A DNA stretch of 64,000 nt from Pseudooceanicola sp. HF7 (lineage in GTDB: Bacteria > Pseudomonadota > Alphaproteobacteria > Rhodobacterales > Rhodobacteraceae), in NCBI RefSeq assembly GCF_011806405.1, contig NZ_JAATOW010000018.1, positions 1 through 64,000 of the forward strand. Reading direction: 5' to 3'. The position numbers and the translations under genes were made by a program. The first letter of the stretch is position 1. The number at the start of each line of letters is the position of its first letter. The notes under the pieces are model-generated. The model worked only from the letters and a program-made list of their open reading frames with translations, did not search any database and was not told the DNA's origin. Of the stretch, positions 43,164 through 52,269 are shown piece after piece.

Positions 43164-43814
43164 CTACTCTTCCAAGGTTAGGCGCCTGCGCGCATTGAGC
43201 AGCAAGTTCGCTGCGGCTTGCCTAGCTGGCTCGTCGAACCGCGTGCAGATACCGGACACGCACAACGCGCCACGCAATTCCCCGTCGCGAGAACTGATCC
43301 GTACCGCCACGGCGGCAACTTCCGGGTTGCGCTCACCGACCGAGACGAAGACGTCGTCGGGGCTGGCGTTGGTTGCGCTGAGGGCATGGCCAGCAGCGCC
43401 TCGGTCGATGCTGAGTCGCGACCCTTCGTCGAGATGGTGGCGGACGGGATTCGGGGAATTCTGACGGTAGAGACAGATCCGTTCCTCCTGTTCGCGGACA
43501 TAATAGGAGGCGGTCTCGCCTGTCAGCTCGACGAGCTTGCGTAGCTCAGGGCGGACCCTTTCACCCAGATCGAACCGCCGTCGGAACAGGGCGCCCAGAC
43601 GCCAGACGTTCGAGCCAAGCGCGTAGCGTTTCGATGGGTCACGCACGATGAATCCAAACAAGATCAAAGAATTGAGAAGCCTTGGCAGCGAGCTCTTGGA
43701 GATGCCCGTCTCCTTGGAAAGCTCGCTGAGACTGAGCGATGTACGGTCCTCCGAGAAGGCATCCAGGATCGACAGAGCCTTTTCCACCGCTTCAACACGC
43801 TGTCCGCTTTCCAT
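43164..43814 (-). CDS. IclR family transcriptional regulator
   Basis: A 216-aa IclR regulator. The N-terminal winged helix reads RVEAVEKALSILDAF, then SLSELSKETGISKSSLPRLLNSL. The effector domain includes GETASYYVREQEERICLY and RGAAGHALSA and ends DEPARQAAANLLLNARRRL. It is somewhat shorter than the usual 240-260 aa, mainly in the middle. Divergent from the tctCBA-type operon across 114 bp, it very probably controls the island genes. The ligand is probably the imported acid or its CoA ester. Confidence 0.82.
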   Translation of the reverse strand: MESGQRVEAVEKALSILDAFSEDRTSLSLSELSKETGISKSSLPRLLNSLILFGFIVRDPSKRYALGSNVWRLGALFRRRFDLGERVRPELRKLVELTGETASYYVREQEERICLYRQNSPNPVRHHLDEGSRLSIDRGAAGHALSATNASPDDVFVSVGERNPEVAAVAVRISSRDGELRGALCVSGICTRFDEPARQAAANLLLNARRRLTLEE

Positions 43815-43928
43815 GATGATTGTTCCGCTCTGTAAAACTGGTGTCTCGCACTGTGGACTTTTGGCTGCTGCCTGTCCAGTCTCCGCCTCATCGACAGGGA
43901 GGCTGTCGAACGAGGAGGAGGAAAGCGA

Positions 43929-44891
43929 ATGACGAAGACCATTTTTGCCGGTGCGCTTGCCGCGCTGGCCATGTCCACAGGGGCCGTGGCCGCCCAGGAC
44001 TACCCGACCCGGACCATCAACATGGTGATCGCCTACAGTGCTGGTGGGGGGACAGACGTGGCAGCGCGCACGCTGGTGCCGTTCATCGAGAAATATCTGC
44101 CTGGCGATGAGACCATTGCCGTGATCAACAAGCCGGGCGCATCGGGCGAGCTGGGTTTTGCCGAGATCGCCAAGGCAACCCCCGATGGTTACACCATCGG
44201 CTTCATCAACACACCGACCAGCATCACGATCCCGATCCAGCGCGAGGCGTCCTTCGCCTTCGACCAGCTGAAGCCGATTGCCAACGTGGTGTTCGATGCG
44301 GGGTCCCTTGTAGCGCTGCCGAACAATGACTTCGGCGATCTGGCCGGTCTGGTCGAGGCCGCCAAGGCCGCGCCGGGCACCATTACCTATGGCACCACCG
44401 GTATCGGTTCAGATGACCACCTGTCGATGCTGGCACTGCAGCGCGCGGCAGGCATCGAATTGCGTCACGTGCCCTTCGGCGGCTCGTCCGAGATTCGCGC
44501 GGCCCTGCTGGGCGGCCATATTGCCCTAGGTTCGATGAATATTGGCGAGGTGATCGACAGCGTGAACGAGGGCGAGTTGGCCACCTTCGGCCAGATGGGT
44601 GCCGACCGCTGGGACGGCGCGCCCGAGGTGCCGACCTTCCAGGAGCAGGGTTTCGACGTGGTGTCCGGCGCTTATCGCGGCATCGGTGCCCCCGTGGGCC
44701 TCGATCCGGCGATCATCGAAACCCTGTCGACCGCCATCGGCGAAGCCGTCGCGGACGAGGAATTCCGCGCTGCTGCTGCCGAACAAGCGCTTCCGCTGGA
44801 TTACCAGAACTCGGATGACTTCACCGCGACGCTGACCGATCTGCAGGGCCTCTATCAAGCGCTGTGGGATGAGAACCCTTGGGTCGAGTGA
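43929..44891 (+). CDS. Tripartite tricarboxylate transporter binding protein (TctC family)
   Basis: A 320-aa periplasmic solute receptor. The signal peptide ends near Ala22 (STGAVAA). Family features are YPTRTINMVIAYSAGGGTDVAARTL, VINKPGASGELGF, YGTTGIGSDDHLSM and PFGGSSEIRAALLGGHIA. It captures a carboxylate for the TctAB membrane complex. It starts after a strong GAGGAGGAGGAAAG site and is the first gene of the eight-gene-scale catabolic unit running to 51454. TctC family members have very varied ligands. Confidence 0.88.
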   Translation: MTKTIFAGALAALAMSTGAVAAQDYPTRTINMVIAYSAGGGTDVAARTLVPFIEKYLPGDETIAVINKPGASGELGFAEIAKATPDGYTIGFINTPTSITIPIQREASFAFDQLKPIANVVFDAGSLVALPNNDFGDLAGLVEAAKAAPGTITYGTTGIGSDDHLSMLALQRAAGIELRHVPFGGSSEIRAALLGGHIALGSMNIGEVIDSVNEGELATFGQMGADRWDGAPEVPTFQEQGFDVVSGAYRGIGAPVGLDPAIIETLSTAIGEAVADEEFRAAAAEQALPLDYQNSDDFTATLTDLQGLYQALWDENPWVE

Positions 44892-44892
44892 C

Positions 44893-45378
44893 ATGAGCAC
44901 GCGCGACGACATCTCCTTGACGTCTTCCCGGGTGGTGGTGGCAGAACTTGCCGCCGCCCTCGGGATCGCCGCGATCTTCGCCCTTCTGGCGTGGGTCGGC
45001 ACCGGCTACCGTGGCGCGGCGGCCTTCATGCCGATCGCCGTTTCGGGGCTGGGCTGCATGGCGGCCCTGACATGGGCCGCTGGCCTGCTGCGCAAGCTGC
45101 CCAAGGCCTCGGTCGAGGAGGACGTGACGCTGTCGAAGCCCTCGCTGCGCCGTCTGGCCACCTTGGCGGCCCTGATGGTGGCCTTCGTGGCGGCGATCCC
45201 GCATCTGGGCTTCTTCACCGGAATCTTGGTCTTCTTGACTGCCGCGCCTGTCCTGATGGGACTGCGCCCGGCATGGCAGGCCGCCCTGGCCGCCGCCGGT
45301 CTCGCCGTCCTGCTCTGGCTGATCTTCATTGTGCTGCTCGAAAGTCCCATGCCTGCGGACCTGATCTTCGGCGGCTGA
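44893..45378 (+). CDS. Tripartite tricarboxylate transporter small membrane subunit (TctB family)
   Basis: A 161-aa protein with four predicted membrane helices (VVVAELAAALGIAAIFALLAW, FMPIAVSGLGCMAALTWAAG, LRRLATLAALMVAFVAAIP and AWQAALAAAGLAVLLWLIFI). Size and position between the TctC and TctA genes identify it as the TctB subunit; sequence conservation in this family is low. The ATG at 44893 is 1 nt after the upstream stop. Confidence 0.82.
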   Translation: MSTRDDISLTSSRVVVAELAAALGIAAIFALLAWVGTGYRGAAAFMPIAVSGLGCMAALTWAAGLLRKLPKASVEEDVTLSKPSLRRLATLAALMVAFVAAIPHLGFFTGILVFLTAAPVLMGLRPAWQAALAAAGLAVLLWLIFIVLLESPMPADLIFGG

Positions 45379-45388
45379 GGAGTTTTCC

Positions 45389-46900
45389 TTGGATATTCTG
45401 ACACATCTGGTGGACGGCTTCGCCGCCATCTTCACGCCTGTGGTCATCCTCGCCATGGTTGCCGGTACGGTGATGGGCGTCCTGGCCGGGGCCTTGCCAG
45501 GGCTTTCGGCGACCATGGGGATCGCTGTGCTCATCCCCTTCACCTTCGGGATGGAACCGCTGGTTGCGCTTGGCCTGGTGGCGGGCATCTACAACGGTGC
45601 CATGTACGGCGGCTCGATTCCCGCCATTCTGCTGCGCATCCCAGGCACGCCTGCGGGCATCGCGACCGTCTTTGACGGCTACCCGATGACACAGCAGGGC
45701 CGTGCCCGGCTGGCGCTGCGGGTTTCGCTCTATTCCTCGGCCTTCGGCTCTTTCGTCAGCGCTCTGTGCCTGATCCTGCTGTCGCCGCCCCTGGCTGCGC
45801 TGGCGCTGAAATTCGGGCCGTCGCAGTTCTTCTGGCTGGCGATCTTCGGGATGCTGTGCATCACTTCGGTGCTGGGCGGCTCGCTCTCCAAAGGGCTTAT
45901 CTCGACCTGCGCGGGCCTGCTGATGGGCTTGGTGGGAATCGACCAGATTACTGGCGCCGAACGCTACACCTTCGGCTCGGTCCATCTGGTTTCGGGCTTT
46001 TCGATCATCGTCGTGCTGACCGGCCTGTATGCCATTCCCCCCGCGCTGGAACTGGCCGAGAAGGCGCTGCGCATCAACAGCAAGGACCTGAACACTGGCA
46101 ACCGCGCCGACGACGGGTTCAGGATGCGATCCTTGCTACCGGTCTGGCTGCGCTCTTCGGTGATCGGCGTGATCGTCGGCATCATGCCCGGCGCGGGCGG
46201 CAACATCGCCGCTGTGATCTCCTGGAACGAGGCGCGGCGTCGCGCCAAGGAGGGCGATTGCTACGGCAAGGGCGACCCCAAGGGTGTGGCTGCCGCCGAA
46301 TGTGCCAACAACGCCGACACTGCCGCGACGCTGATCCCCGCCCTGACCCTGGGCGTGCCGGGCTCCGCCGTGGCTGCCGTCATCATGGGGGTACTGCTGG
46401 TGCACGGCCTGCGCCCCGGGCCCGCGCTGTTCCGCGATACGGCCGAGATCACCTACGGGTTCATGATCGCAATGGGCGTGACCGCGCTGATGATGATCCC
46501 GATCGGGGCGCTGGGCTCGCGCCTTTTCATCAACGCGTTGCGCCTGCCGCCGCTGATCCTGGCCCCCGGCATCATCGTGCTGACCTCGATCGGCGTCTAC
46601 ACGGTGGGCAACAGCATCGTCGAGGTCTGGATCATGATGATCGTCGGCTTTGTCGGCTACGGCATGGAAAAGCTCGAGATCCCTACGGCGCCCGCCGTGC
46701 TGGCGATCATCCTCGGCCCGATGGCCGAATCCGAACTGCGCCGCTCGCTGCTGATCAGTGGCAATGACCCGACGATCTTCTTCACCGGGGTGGTGAACTG
46801 GATCTTCATCCTGCTGATCGCGCTGATGCTGGCGCTTCCCCTCATCCGCCGGCGCAAGGCGCGCCGCGCCGTGACCGAAAACCAGAAGGTGGACACATGA
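45389..46900 (+). CDS. Tripartite tricarboxylate transporter large membrane subunit (TctA family)
   Basis: A 503-aa membrane protein with about twelve helices. TctA hallmarks are VMGVLAGALPGLSATMGIAVLIPFTF, GGSIPAILLRIPGTPAGIATVFDGYPM and GIMPGAGGNIAAVISWNEARR; the paired glycine-rich loops probably form the substrate and Na+ sites. The start is a TTG at 45389, since a GAGGAG site precedes it at proper spacing and no ATG fits. It overlaps the aldehyde dehydrogenase gene by 4 nt. Confidence 0.9.
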   Translation: MDILTHLVDGFAAIFTPVVILAMVAGTVMGVLAGALPGLSATMGIAVLIPFTFGMEPLVALGLVAGIYNGAMYGGSIPAILLRIPGTPAGIATVFDGYPMTQQGRARLALRVSLYSSAFGSFVSALCLILLSPPLAALALKFGPSQFFWLAIFGMLCITSVLGGSLSKGLISTCAGLLMGLVGIDQITGAERYTFGSVHLVSGFSIIVVLTGLYAIPPALELAEKALRINSKDLNTGNRADDGFRMRSLLPVWLRSSVIGVIVGIMPGAGGNIAAVISWNEARRRAKEGDCYGKGDPKGVAAAECANNADTAATLIPALTLGVPGSAVAAVIMGVLLVHGLRPGPALFRDTAEITYGFMIAMGVTALMMIPIGALGSRLFINALRLPPLILAPGIIVLTSIGVYTVGNSIVEVWIMMIVGFVGYGMEKLEIPTAPAVLAIILGPMAESELRRSLLISGNDPTIFFTGVVNWIFILLIALMLALPLIRRRKARRAVTENQKVDT

Positions 46901-48375
46901 TCAAGTATCTCAACTATATCGACGGCGCCTGGGCCGAACCTGCATCGGGCCAGTGGATGGATGCGGTCGAGCCGTTCTCGGGCAAGGTCTGGGCCGAGGT
47001 GCCGCGATCGGACGCGACCGATGCCGACCGCGCGGTGCGTGCCGCCCATGCGGCGATGGACAATCCCGACTGGGTGGGCCTGACCCCGACCGCGCGGGGG
47101 GCACTGCTGCGCCGCTTCGCGGATTACATCCAGGCGAACTCCGATCGCCTGGTCGAGGTGGAGCAGCGCGATAACGGCAAGCTGGTGGCCGAGGTGAAGG
47201 GCCAGGTGGCCAACATGGCGCAATGGCTGAACTACTACTCGGGCCTGTGCGACAAGGTCGGCGGCCACGTGGTGCCGATCAACAAGCCCGGCGTCTTCAA
47301 CTACGTGAAATACGAACCCATCGGCGTGGTGGTGGCGATCACCGCCTGGAACTCTCCGTTGTCGCTGACAGCGTGGAAGCTTGCGCCGGCGCTGGCGGCG
47401 GGCAACACCATCGTCATCAAGCCGTCCGAGTTTGCATCGGCCTCAGTGCTCGAGCTGGCGCGGCTGGCGGATGAAGCCGGGATGCCGAAGGGCGTGATCA
47501 ACGTTGTCACCGGCCTGGGCGCCGAGGTTGGCGAGGCGCTGGTGTCGCATCCGCTGACCGCCAAGATTGCCTTCACCGGTGGCGAGGAGGGCGGGCGCCA
47601 TGTGGCCATGGCCGCCGCCCGGCATTTCAAGCCGGTCACGCTGGAGCTGGGGGGCAAGTCGCCGAATATCATCTTCGACGATTGCGACATGGACCAGGCG
47701 GTAAAGGGCGCCATCGCGGGCATCTTCGCCGCAGCCGGGCAGACCTGCATGGCAGGCAGTCGGGTGCTGGTTCAGAAAAGCGTGCTGGAGCCTTTCCTGA
47801 AGGCCTTCAAGGCTGCGACGGAGGCCGCGAAGATCGGTGATCCGGCTGATCCCGAGACCCAGATCGGCCCGATCTGCACGCGTCCGCAGTTCGAGAAGGT
47901 CCAGGCGATGATCACCATGGCCCAGAAAGACGGCGCGCGGCTGGTCACAGGGGGCGAGGTGGTCAGTGGCCCTGATCTTGGGCAGGGGCAGTTCATCCGC
48001 CCCACGGTCTTTGCCGATGTCACCAATGACATGCGCATCGCCCGTGAGGAGGTGTTCGGCCCGGTGGCCAGCGTCATCGCCTTCGAGACCGAGGAAGAGG
48101 CCTATGCCATTGCCAATGACACCGACTACGGCCTTGCGGCCGCCGTCTGGACCCGTGATCTGGCCCGCGCCATGCGGGCCGTCGACCGAATCCGCGCGGG
48201 CACCGTCTGGGTGAACAACTACCGCACCACCAGCTTTGCCACACCCTTCGGCGGCTACAAGCAGTCGGGCATCGGGCGCGAGGGCGGGGTGGACGCCTTC
48301 AAGGACTACCTTGAGACGAAAAGCGTCTGGATCACGCCCGAGCCGAACCGTTCCAATCCTTTCGTGCTGGGGTAA
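46897..48375 (+). CDS. NAD(P)-dependent aldehyde dehydrogenase
   Basis: A 492-aa aldehyde dehydrogenase superfamily enzyme oxidising an aldehyde to the acid. Catalytic residues are Cys284 (GQTCMAGS), Glu250 (LELGGKSPNI), Asn152 (ITAWNSPL) and Lys175. FTGGEEGGRHV stands in place of the common FTGSTxxG. The C-terminus has VWVNNYRTTSFATPFGGYKQSG. Coupled to the transporter gene by a 4-nt overlap and followed 4 nt later by an alcohol dehydrogenase, it probably takes the aldehyde made by that enzyme. Confidence 0.9.
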   Translation: MIKYLNYIDGAWAEPASGQWMDAVEPFSGKVWAEVPRSDATDADRAVRAAHAAMDNPDWVGLTPTARGALLRRFADYIQANSDRLVEVEQRDNGKLVAEVKGQVANMAQWLNYYSGLCDKVGGHVVPINKPGVFNYVKYEPIGVVVAITAWNSPLSLTAWKLAPALAAGNTIVIKPSEFASASVLELARLADEAGMPKGVINVVTGLGAEVGEALVSHPLTAKIAFTGGEEGGRHVAMAAARHFKPVTLELGGKSPNIIFDDCDMDQAVKGAIAGIFAAAGQTCMAGSRVLVQKSVLEPFLKAFKAATEAAKIGDPADPETQIGPICTRPQFEKVQAMITMAQKDGARLVTGGEVVSGPDLGQGQFIRPTVFADVTNDMRIAREEVFGPVASVIAFETEEEAYAIANDTDYGLAAAVWTRDLARAMRAVDRIRAGTVWVNNYRTTSFATPFGGYKQSGIGREGGVDAFKDYLETKSVWITPEPNRSNPFVLG

Positions 48376-48379
48376 GCCG

Positions 48380-49498
48380 ATGACACTTCCCGACCAATCC
48401 CGCGCCGCGGTCCTGCGCCAGTACGGAACGCCACTGAAAATCGAGAACGTGCCCGTTCCCCGGACAATCGAGCCCGGCGCGATTCTGGTGAAGACCGATT
48501 GCTGCACCATCTGCGGCACCGACGTACACCTTGCCAACGGCGCCTTGGCCCGGCCGGTCGAATTGCCGGTGATCGTCGGCCACGAGATGACCGGCACGGT
48601 CGTGGCCTTCGGACCGGGCGCTGACCGCGACAGCGTCGGTCAGGACCTGCGCGCCGGCGACCGCATCACCTGGACCCGCACCAATTGTGGTCATTGCTAC
48701 ATGTGCACCGTCGCGGCCAAGCCGACCCTGTGCCAGAACGCCCGCGCCTACATGTACGAGACGATGGAGCGCGCGCCCTACCTGCTCGGCGGCTTCTCGG
48801 AATACGTCTACGTTCTGCCGGAGTCCGGCCGCGTGAAGGTGCCCGAGAGCGTGCCAAGCCCGCTGGCCAGCATGGCCAGTTGCGCCTTCCGCTCGGTCAT
48901 CCACGCGGTGGAGGAACTGGGCGAGATCCGGCACACCGACACGGTGGTGGTGCAGGGAACCGGGCCCCTGGGCCTGCTGGCCACGGGCGTCGCCCGCATG
49001 TCGGGCGCTCGGCGGGTGATTTCCATAGGGGCGCCCGAGGCACGGCTCGATCTGGCGCGCGCGTTCGGCGCCGATGATGTCCTGTCGGTCGAGACCATGT
49101 CGGCCGAGGAGCGCCAGGCCTTCGTGATGGACGCCACCGGAGGACGCGGCGCCGATGTGGTGATGGAATTCGCGGGCATCCCCCAGGCCTTCACCGAGGG
49201 CCTGCACCTGGCTCGACGCGGCGGCAGCTACCTGCTCGTCGGCCAGCTGGGGCAAGGCGAAGTGACGATCAAGCCTTCGACCTTCGTCAACCGCAACCTG
49301 CGGGTACTGGGCTCGCTGGCCGGAGGGGCCAAGGATTACTGGGCGGCAATGGAGTTCATCCGCCGCCACGGCAGCGACCTGCCGTTTGAGCGCCTGATCT
49401 CGAACCACTACCGGCTGGATCAGGTGAACGATGCGCTGGCGGCGATGAAACAGCAGACCGAAGTCAAGCCGGTCGTCACCTTCATGGAGGGAGCATGA
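48380..49498 (+). CDS. Zinc-dependent alcohol dehydrogenase
   Basis: A 372-aa medium-chain dehydrogenase. The catalytic zinc region has CCTICGTDVH and GHE (67-69). The structural zinc cysteines are Cys103, Cys106, Cys109 and Cys118 (NCGHCYMC and LCQN). The Rossmann motif is VVQGTGPLGLLA. It should oxidise an alcohol with NAD(P)+ to the aldehyde handled by the preceding gene product. It overlaps the CoA-transferase gene by 4 nt. The substrate is unknown. Confidence 0.88.
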   Translation: MTLPDQSRAAVLRQYGTPLKIENVPVPRTIEPGAILVKTDCCTICGTDVHLANGALARPVELPVIVGHEMTGTVVAFGPGADRDSVGQDLRAGDRITWTRTNCGHCYMCTVAAKPTLCQNARAYMYETMERAPYLLGGFSEYVYVLPESGRVKVPESVPSPLASMASCAFRSVIHAVEELGEIRHTDTVVVQGTGPLGLLATGVARMSGARRVISIGAPEARLDLARAFGADDVLSVETMSAEERQAFVMDATGGRGADVVMEFAGIPQAFTEGLHLARRGGSYLLVGQLGQGEVTIKPSTFVNRNLRVLGSLAGGAKDYWAAMEFIRRHGSDLPFERLISNHYRLDQVNDALAAMKQQTEVKPVVTFMEGA

Positions 49499-50682
49499 CC
49501 CAGGACAGCAAAGCCACCTCTCCGCTGTCCGGCGTCCGGGTGCTGGACATGACGAACGTGCTGGCGGGCCCCTTTGCCTGCCAGCAGCTGGCGCATCTCG
49601 GAGCCGAGGTCATCAAGATCGAAATCCCCGGCCGGGGCGATCTGGCGCGCCAGCTGGGTGCCTCGCGCGCACTGTCGGCGGATCTGATGGGCGTGTCCTT
49701 CCTGGCTCAGAATGCCGGCAAGGGCTCTGTTGAGCTGGATCTGAAAAGCGCCGAAGGTAAGGCGGATTTCCTGGCCCTGGTCGAGACCTCGGACGTGGTG
49801 GTCGAGAACTTCCGCCCTGGCGTGATGGACAGGCTGGGACTGGGCTGGGAGGTGCTGCGCGCCCGAAAGGCCGACCTGATCTATTGCGCCATCTCCGGTT
49901 TTGGCCAGACAGGCCCATGGGCCAAGCGCCCGGCCTATGACCAGATCATCCAGGGTGCGGCGGGGGTCATGGCCGTCACCGGCACGCCAGAGGTCAATCC
50001 GCTGCGCGTCGGCTTTCCTGTGGCCGACACGATCGGCGGTCTGACCGCCGCCATGTCGATCTGCGCCGCTCTGGCGGACCGTAGCGAGGCGCGGTTCATC
50101 GACGTTTCCATGCTCGAGGCAACGGTGGCGACCATGGGCTGGGCCGTGTCCAACTGGCTGGTGGCCGGGGTGCCGCCGGCGGTGATCGGCAACGAGAACA
50201 TGACGGCGGCGCCCTCCGGAGCCTTCCAGACGGGCGACGGCCTGCTGAACATTGCCGCCAATGAAAGCCGCCAGTGGGAGGCGCTTTGCCGGTCCCTTGG
50301 CCGGGAGGATCTGCTGAGCCATCCAGACTACAGCCAGCGGGACGACCGAAAGGCCAACCGCGATGCGCTGCGGGTCGAGATCGAGGCGGCGCTGGCCAGC
50401 AAGTCCGCCCGCGCCTGGGAGGCCGAGCTGAACCCTCTGGGTGTGCCGGCGGGCGCGGTGCTGTCGGTAGAGGAGGTCCTCGCCTCCGACCACCTGTCCG
50501 AACGCGGGCTGGTGCGCGATTTCGGCGCCTTCGAAGGCGCGCGGGGTGGGCGGCTGTCGCTGGTCGCCTCGCCGGTGACAATCAACGGAGAACGGCCCTG
50601 CGTCGCCTCCCCGCCGCCCCGGCTGGGACAGGACGCGGACCGCTACCTCCATCAACGGACCACTGGAGCGGACGATGACTGA
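49495..50682 (+). CDS. CaiB/BaiF family (class III) CoA-transferase
   Basis: A 395-aa class III CoA-transferase moving CoA between carboxylic acids. Family blocks are GVRVLDMTNVLAGPFACQQLAHLGAEVIKIE, SVELDLKSAEGKADF, VVENFRPGVMDRLGLGWE and AISGFGQTGPWAKRPAYDQIIQG; the catalytic Asp is expected shortly after the last block. Overlap of 8 nt with the next gene, a citryl-CoA-lyase-like enzyme, suggests that the CoA ester formed here is cleaved there. Confidence 0.88.
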   Translation: MTQDSKATSPLSGVRVLDMTNVLAGPFACQQLAHLGAEVIKIEIPGRGDLARQLGASRALSADLMGVSFLAQNAGKGSVELDLKSAEGKADFLALVETSDVVVENFRPGVMDRLGLGWEVLRARKADLIYCAISGFGQTGPWAKRPAYDQIIQGAAGVMAVTGTPEVNPLRVGFPVADTIGGLTAAMSICAALADRSEARFIDVSMLEATVATMGWAVSNWLVAGVPPAVIGNENMTAAPSGAFQTGDGLLNIAANESRQWEALCRSLGREDLLSHPDYSQRDDRKANRDALRVEIEAALASKSARAWEAELNPLGVPAGAVLSVEEVLASDHLSERGLVRDFGAFEGARGGRLSLVASPVTINGERPCVASPPPRLGQDADRYLHQRTTGADDD

Positions 50683-51454
50683 CAAGGCGGTTGAAGACTG
50701 GTGGACCACCTCGATCATCCGGATGGAGCCTGGCGTGATCGAGTTCCGTGGCCACCCCATCCAGGAGCTGATCGGCGCGGTCAGCTTTCCCCAGATGATC
50801 TGGCTGATGCTGCGGAGCGATCAGCCCAGCGAGGGCCAGGCGAAGCTGCTGGAAGCGGCGCTGGTCGCCTCTGTCGATCACGGGCCGCAGGCCCCTTCGA
50901 TCGCCACGGCGCGTATGGCGATCACCTGCGGGGTAGGGCTGAACAACGCGATGGGATCGGCAGTCAACGTGCTGGGCGATGTCCATGGCGGCGCCGGGGA
51001 ACAGCTGGTCGAACTCTTCGAGCGGATCGACGCGGCGGGCGGCGTGCCGGCGGTGCCCGAGGTGCTGGCAGCTTTCCGCGCCGAGCAGGGCAAGTTTGTC
51101 CCCGGCTACGGGCACCGCTTCCACAAGGACGGCGACCCGCGCGCACCGCGTTTGCTGGCGCTGGTTGATGATCTGGTGGTCCAGGGTGAGATTTCGGGGC
51201 GTTTCGCCGCCATCGCCCGCGCCATAGAGGCCGAACTGGCCCGAGGCCGTTCGCGCGGCGTGCCGATGAATATCGACGGGGCCACGGCGGTGATCTTTGC
51301 CGAGCTGGGCTTTCCCGCGCCGCTGGCGCGCGGCATCTTCTGCCTGTCGCGCTCAGTCGGCATCCTAGCCCATGCCTGGGAACAGAAACAGCAAGGCGGG
51401 CGTAACAAGGGGCCAATGCCGCCAAGCTATCTGTGGACCTACAGGGACGACTGA
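50675..51454 (+). CDS. Citryl-CoA lyase-like protein (short citrate synthase family)
   Basis: A 259-aa member of the citrate synthase superfamily, much shorter than citrate synthase (about 430 aa) and lacking its N-terminal part. Retained core motifs are NVLGDVHGGAGEQ, VPGYGHRFHKDGDPRAPRL (His and Asp region) and ARSVGILAHAWEQK-like SRSVGILAHAWEQKQQGG. Such short forms act as citryl-CoA lyases, splitting a 3-hydroxy-3-carboxy acyl-CoA to acetyl-CoA and a 2-oxo acid. Coupled to the CoA-transferase, it forms the last step of the island pathway. Confidence 0.8.
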   Translation: MTDKAVEDWWTTSIIRMEPGVIEFRGHPIQELIGAVSFPQMIWLMLRSDQPSEGQAKLLEAALVASVDHGPQAPSIATARMAITCGVGLNNAMGSAVNVLGDVHGGAGEQLVELFERIDAAGGVPAVPEVLAAFRAEQGKFVPGYGHRFHKDGDPRAPRLLALVDDLVVQGEISGRFAAIARAIEAELARGRSRGVPMNIDGATAVIFAELGFPAPLARGIFCLSRSVGILAHAWEQKQQGGRNKGPMPPSYLWTYRDD

Positions 51455-51491
51455 GTTCGTGATCCGGTGCTGCGCGATGCCCCTCGTCCTG

Positions 51492-52100
51492 TCATGGCTG
51501 ACCAAGCTCGGTCTTGTCGATAAATGGCGGAACCAAAGTGGGATCAACGTGATGTCGGCGAAGCCTAGCCAGTTGCCCACATACAAAGTCGGCGCGTGTT
51601 GCGATGTCGGTGCGCGGCAGCTCCATGATGTCGTATCCTAGGGCGGTGTAGGTCTCGCGCATAACGGCGCATGTCGCTTCGGCCGCAGCGCGGGTTTGCT
51701 TGCGTTCTGCGTCCTGCGCGAAGATCTCGTTCCAGTAGGGCGCCAGGAAGACGCGGGCGTTGTAGCGGGCTGCCTTGGCCGCTGCAGCGATGTGGGGCGG
51801 CACGGGGAGGCCGCAGTGGGTCAGGTAGCCCATGATGTCGGGAATGCCTCGGTCGAAGATCACGGAGCCTGAGAGCGCCTGTGCGGTGCTGTAGGCGCGC
51901 AGGTCGCGCTCCAGCATCTGTTGAGCATAGGCCATGCGATCCGCCCAGGGGAGGGCCTCTCCGCCGCTCTGCATCTCCTCGCGAATGATGGCGCGGCCGG
52001 ATTCGGGGATTGTGTGAAGGCCGCGACGGGCGAGCTCGGCGATCAGGCTGGTCTTGCCCGCACCGGGGCCGCCCGTCACGACGAAGAAATGGTCGCTCAT
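51492..52100 (-). CDS. Small P-loop ATPase (AAA_28 type), right copy
   Basis: A 202-aa paralog of the protein at 41905, with identical Walker A VVTGGPGAGKTSL and closely similar sequence to about residue 175. The tail (RHHVDPTLVPPFIDKTELGQP) is longer and unrelated. It is encoded downstream of tRNA-Ala(GGC), in the same direction, separated by 169 nt. The two ATPase genes bracket the catabolic island as part of direct repeats. The molecular function is unknown. Confidence 0.75.
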   Translation of the reverse strand: MSDHFFVVTGGPGAGKTSLIAELARRGLHTIPESGRAIIREEMQSGGEALPWADRMAYAQQMLERDLRAYSTAQALSGSVIFDRGIPDIMGYLTHCGLPVPPHIAAAAKAARYNARVFLAPYWNEIFAQDAERKQTRAAAEATCAVMRETYTALGYDIMELPRTDIATRADFVCGQLARLRRHHVDPTLVPPFIDKTELGQP

Positions 52101-52267
52101 GGGCCATCCTCGGGTTTGACAGGGGAAGCGCTGCGAGGCGATCGACGCTCCGAAAGGCGCAGATCAAGGCAGCATGGATTTTCGTAGGGAAAACAGCACC
52201 CGTCTGCGCGGCAGAGGCAAATCCTCTGACGAGAAAGGCAGAACTATCTGATGCTTTTCAAGGGGGG
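51567..52267 (-). repeat. Right direct repeat, abutting tRNA-Ala
   Basis: Matches 41929-42628 in the same orientation. It ends 2-3 bp from the CCA end of tRNA-Ala(GGC), so the repeat boundary coincides with the tRNA 3' end. The conserved intergenic part includes a small stem, CAGAGG and CCTCTG around 52213-52229. Confidence 0.75.
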
Positions 52268-52269
52268 AA

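Noticed and set aside
47443-49408. Long minus-strand frames opposite the aldehyde and alcohol dehydrogenase genes
   Set aside because: Both are complementary-frame artefacts of strongly conserved dehydrogenase genes and lack start signals or homology.
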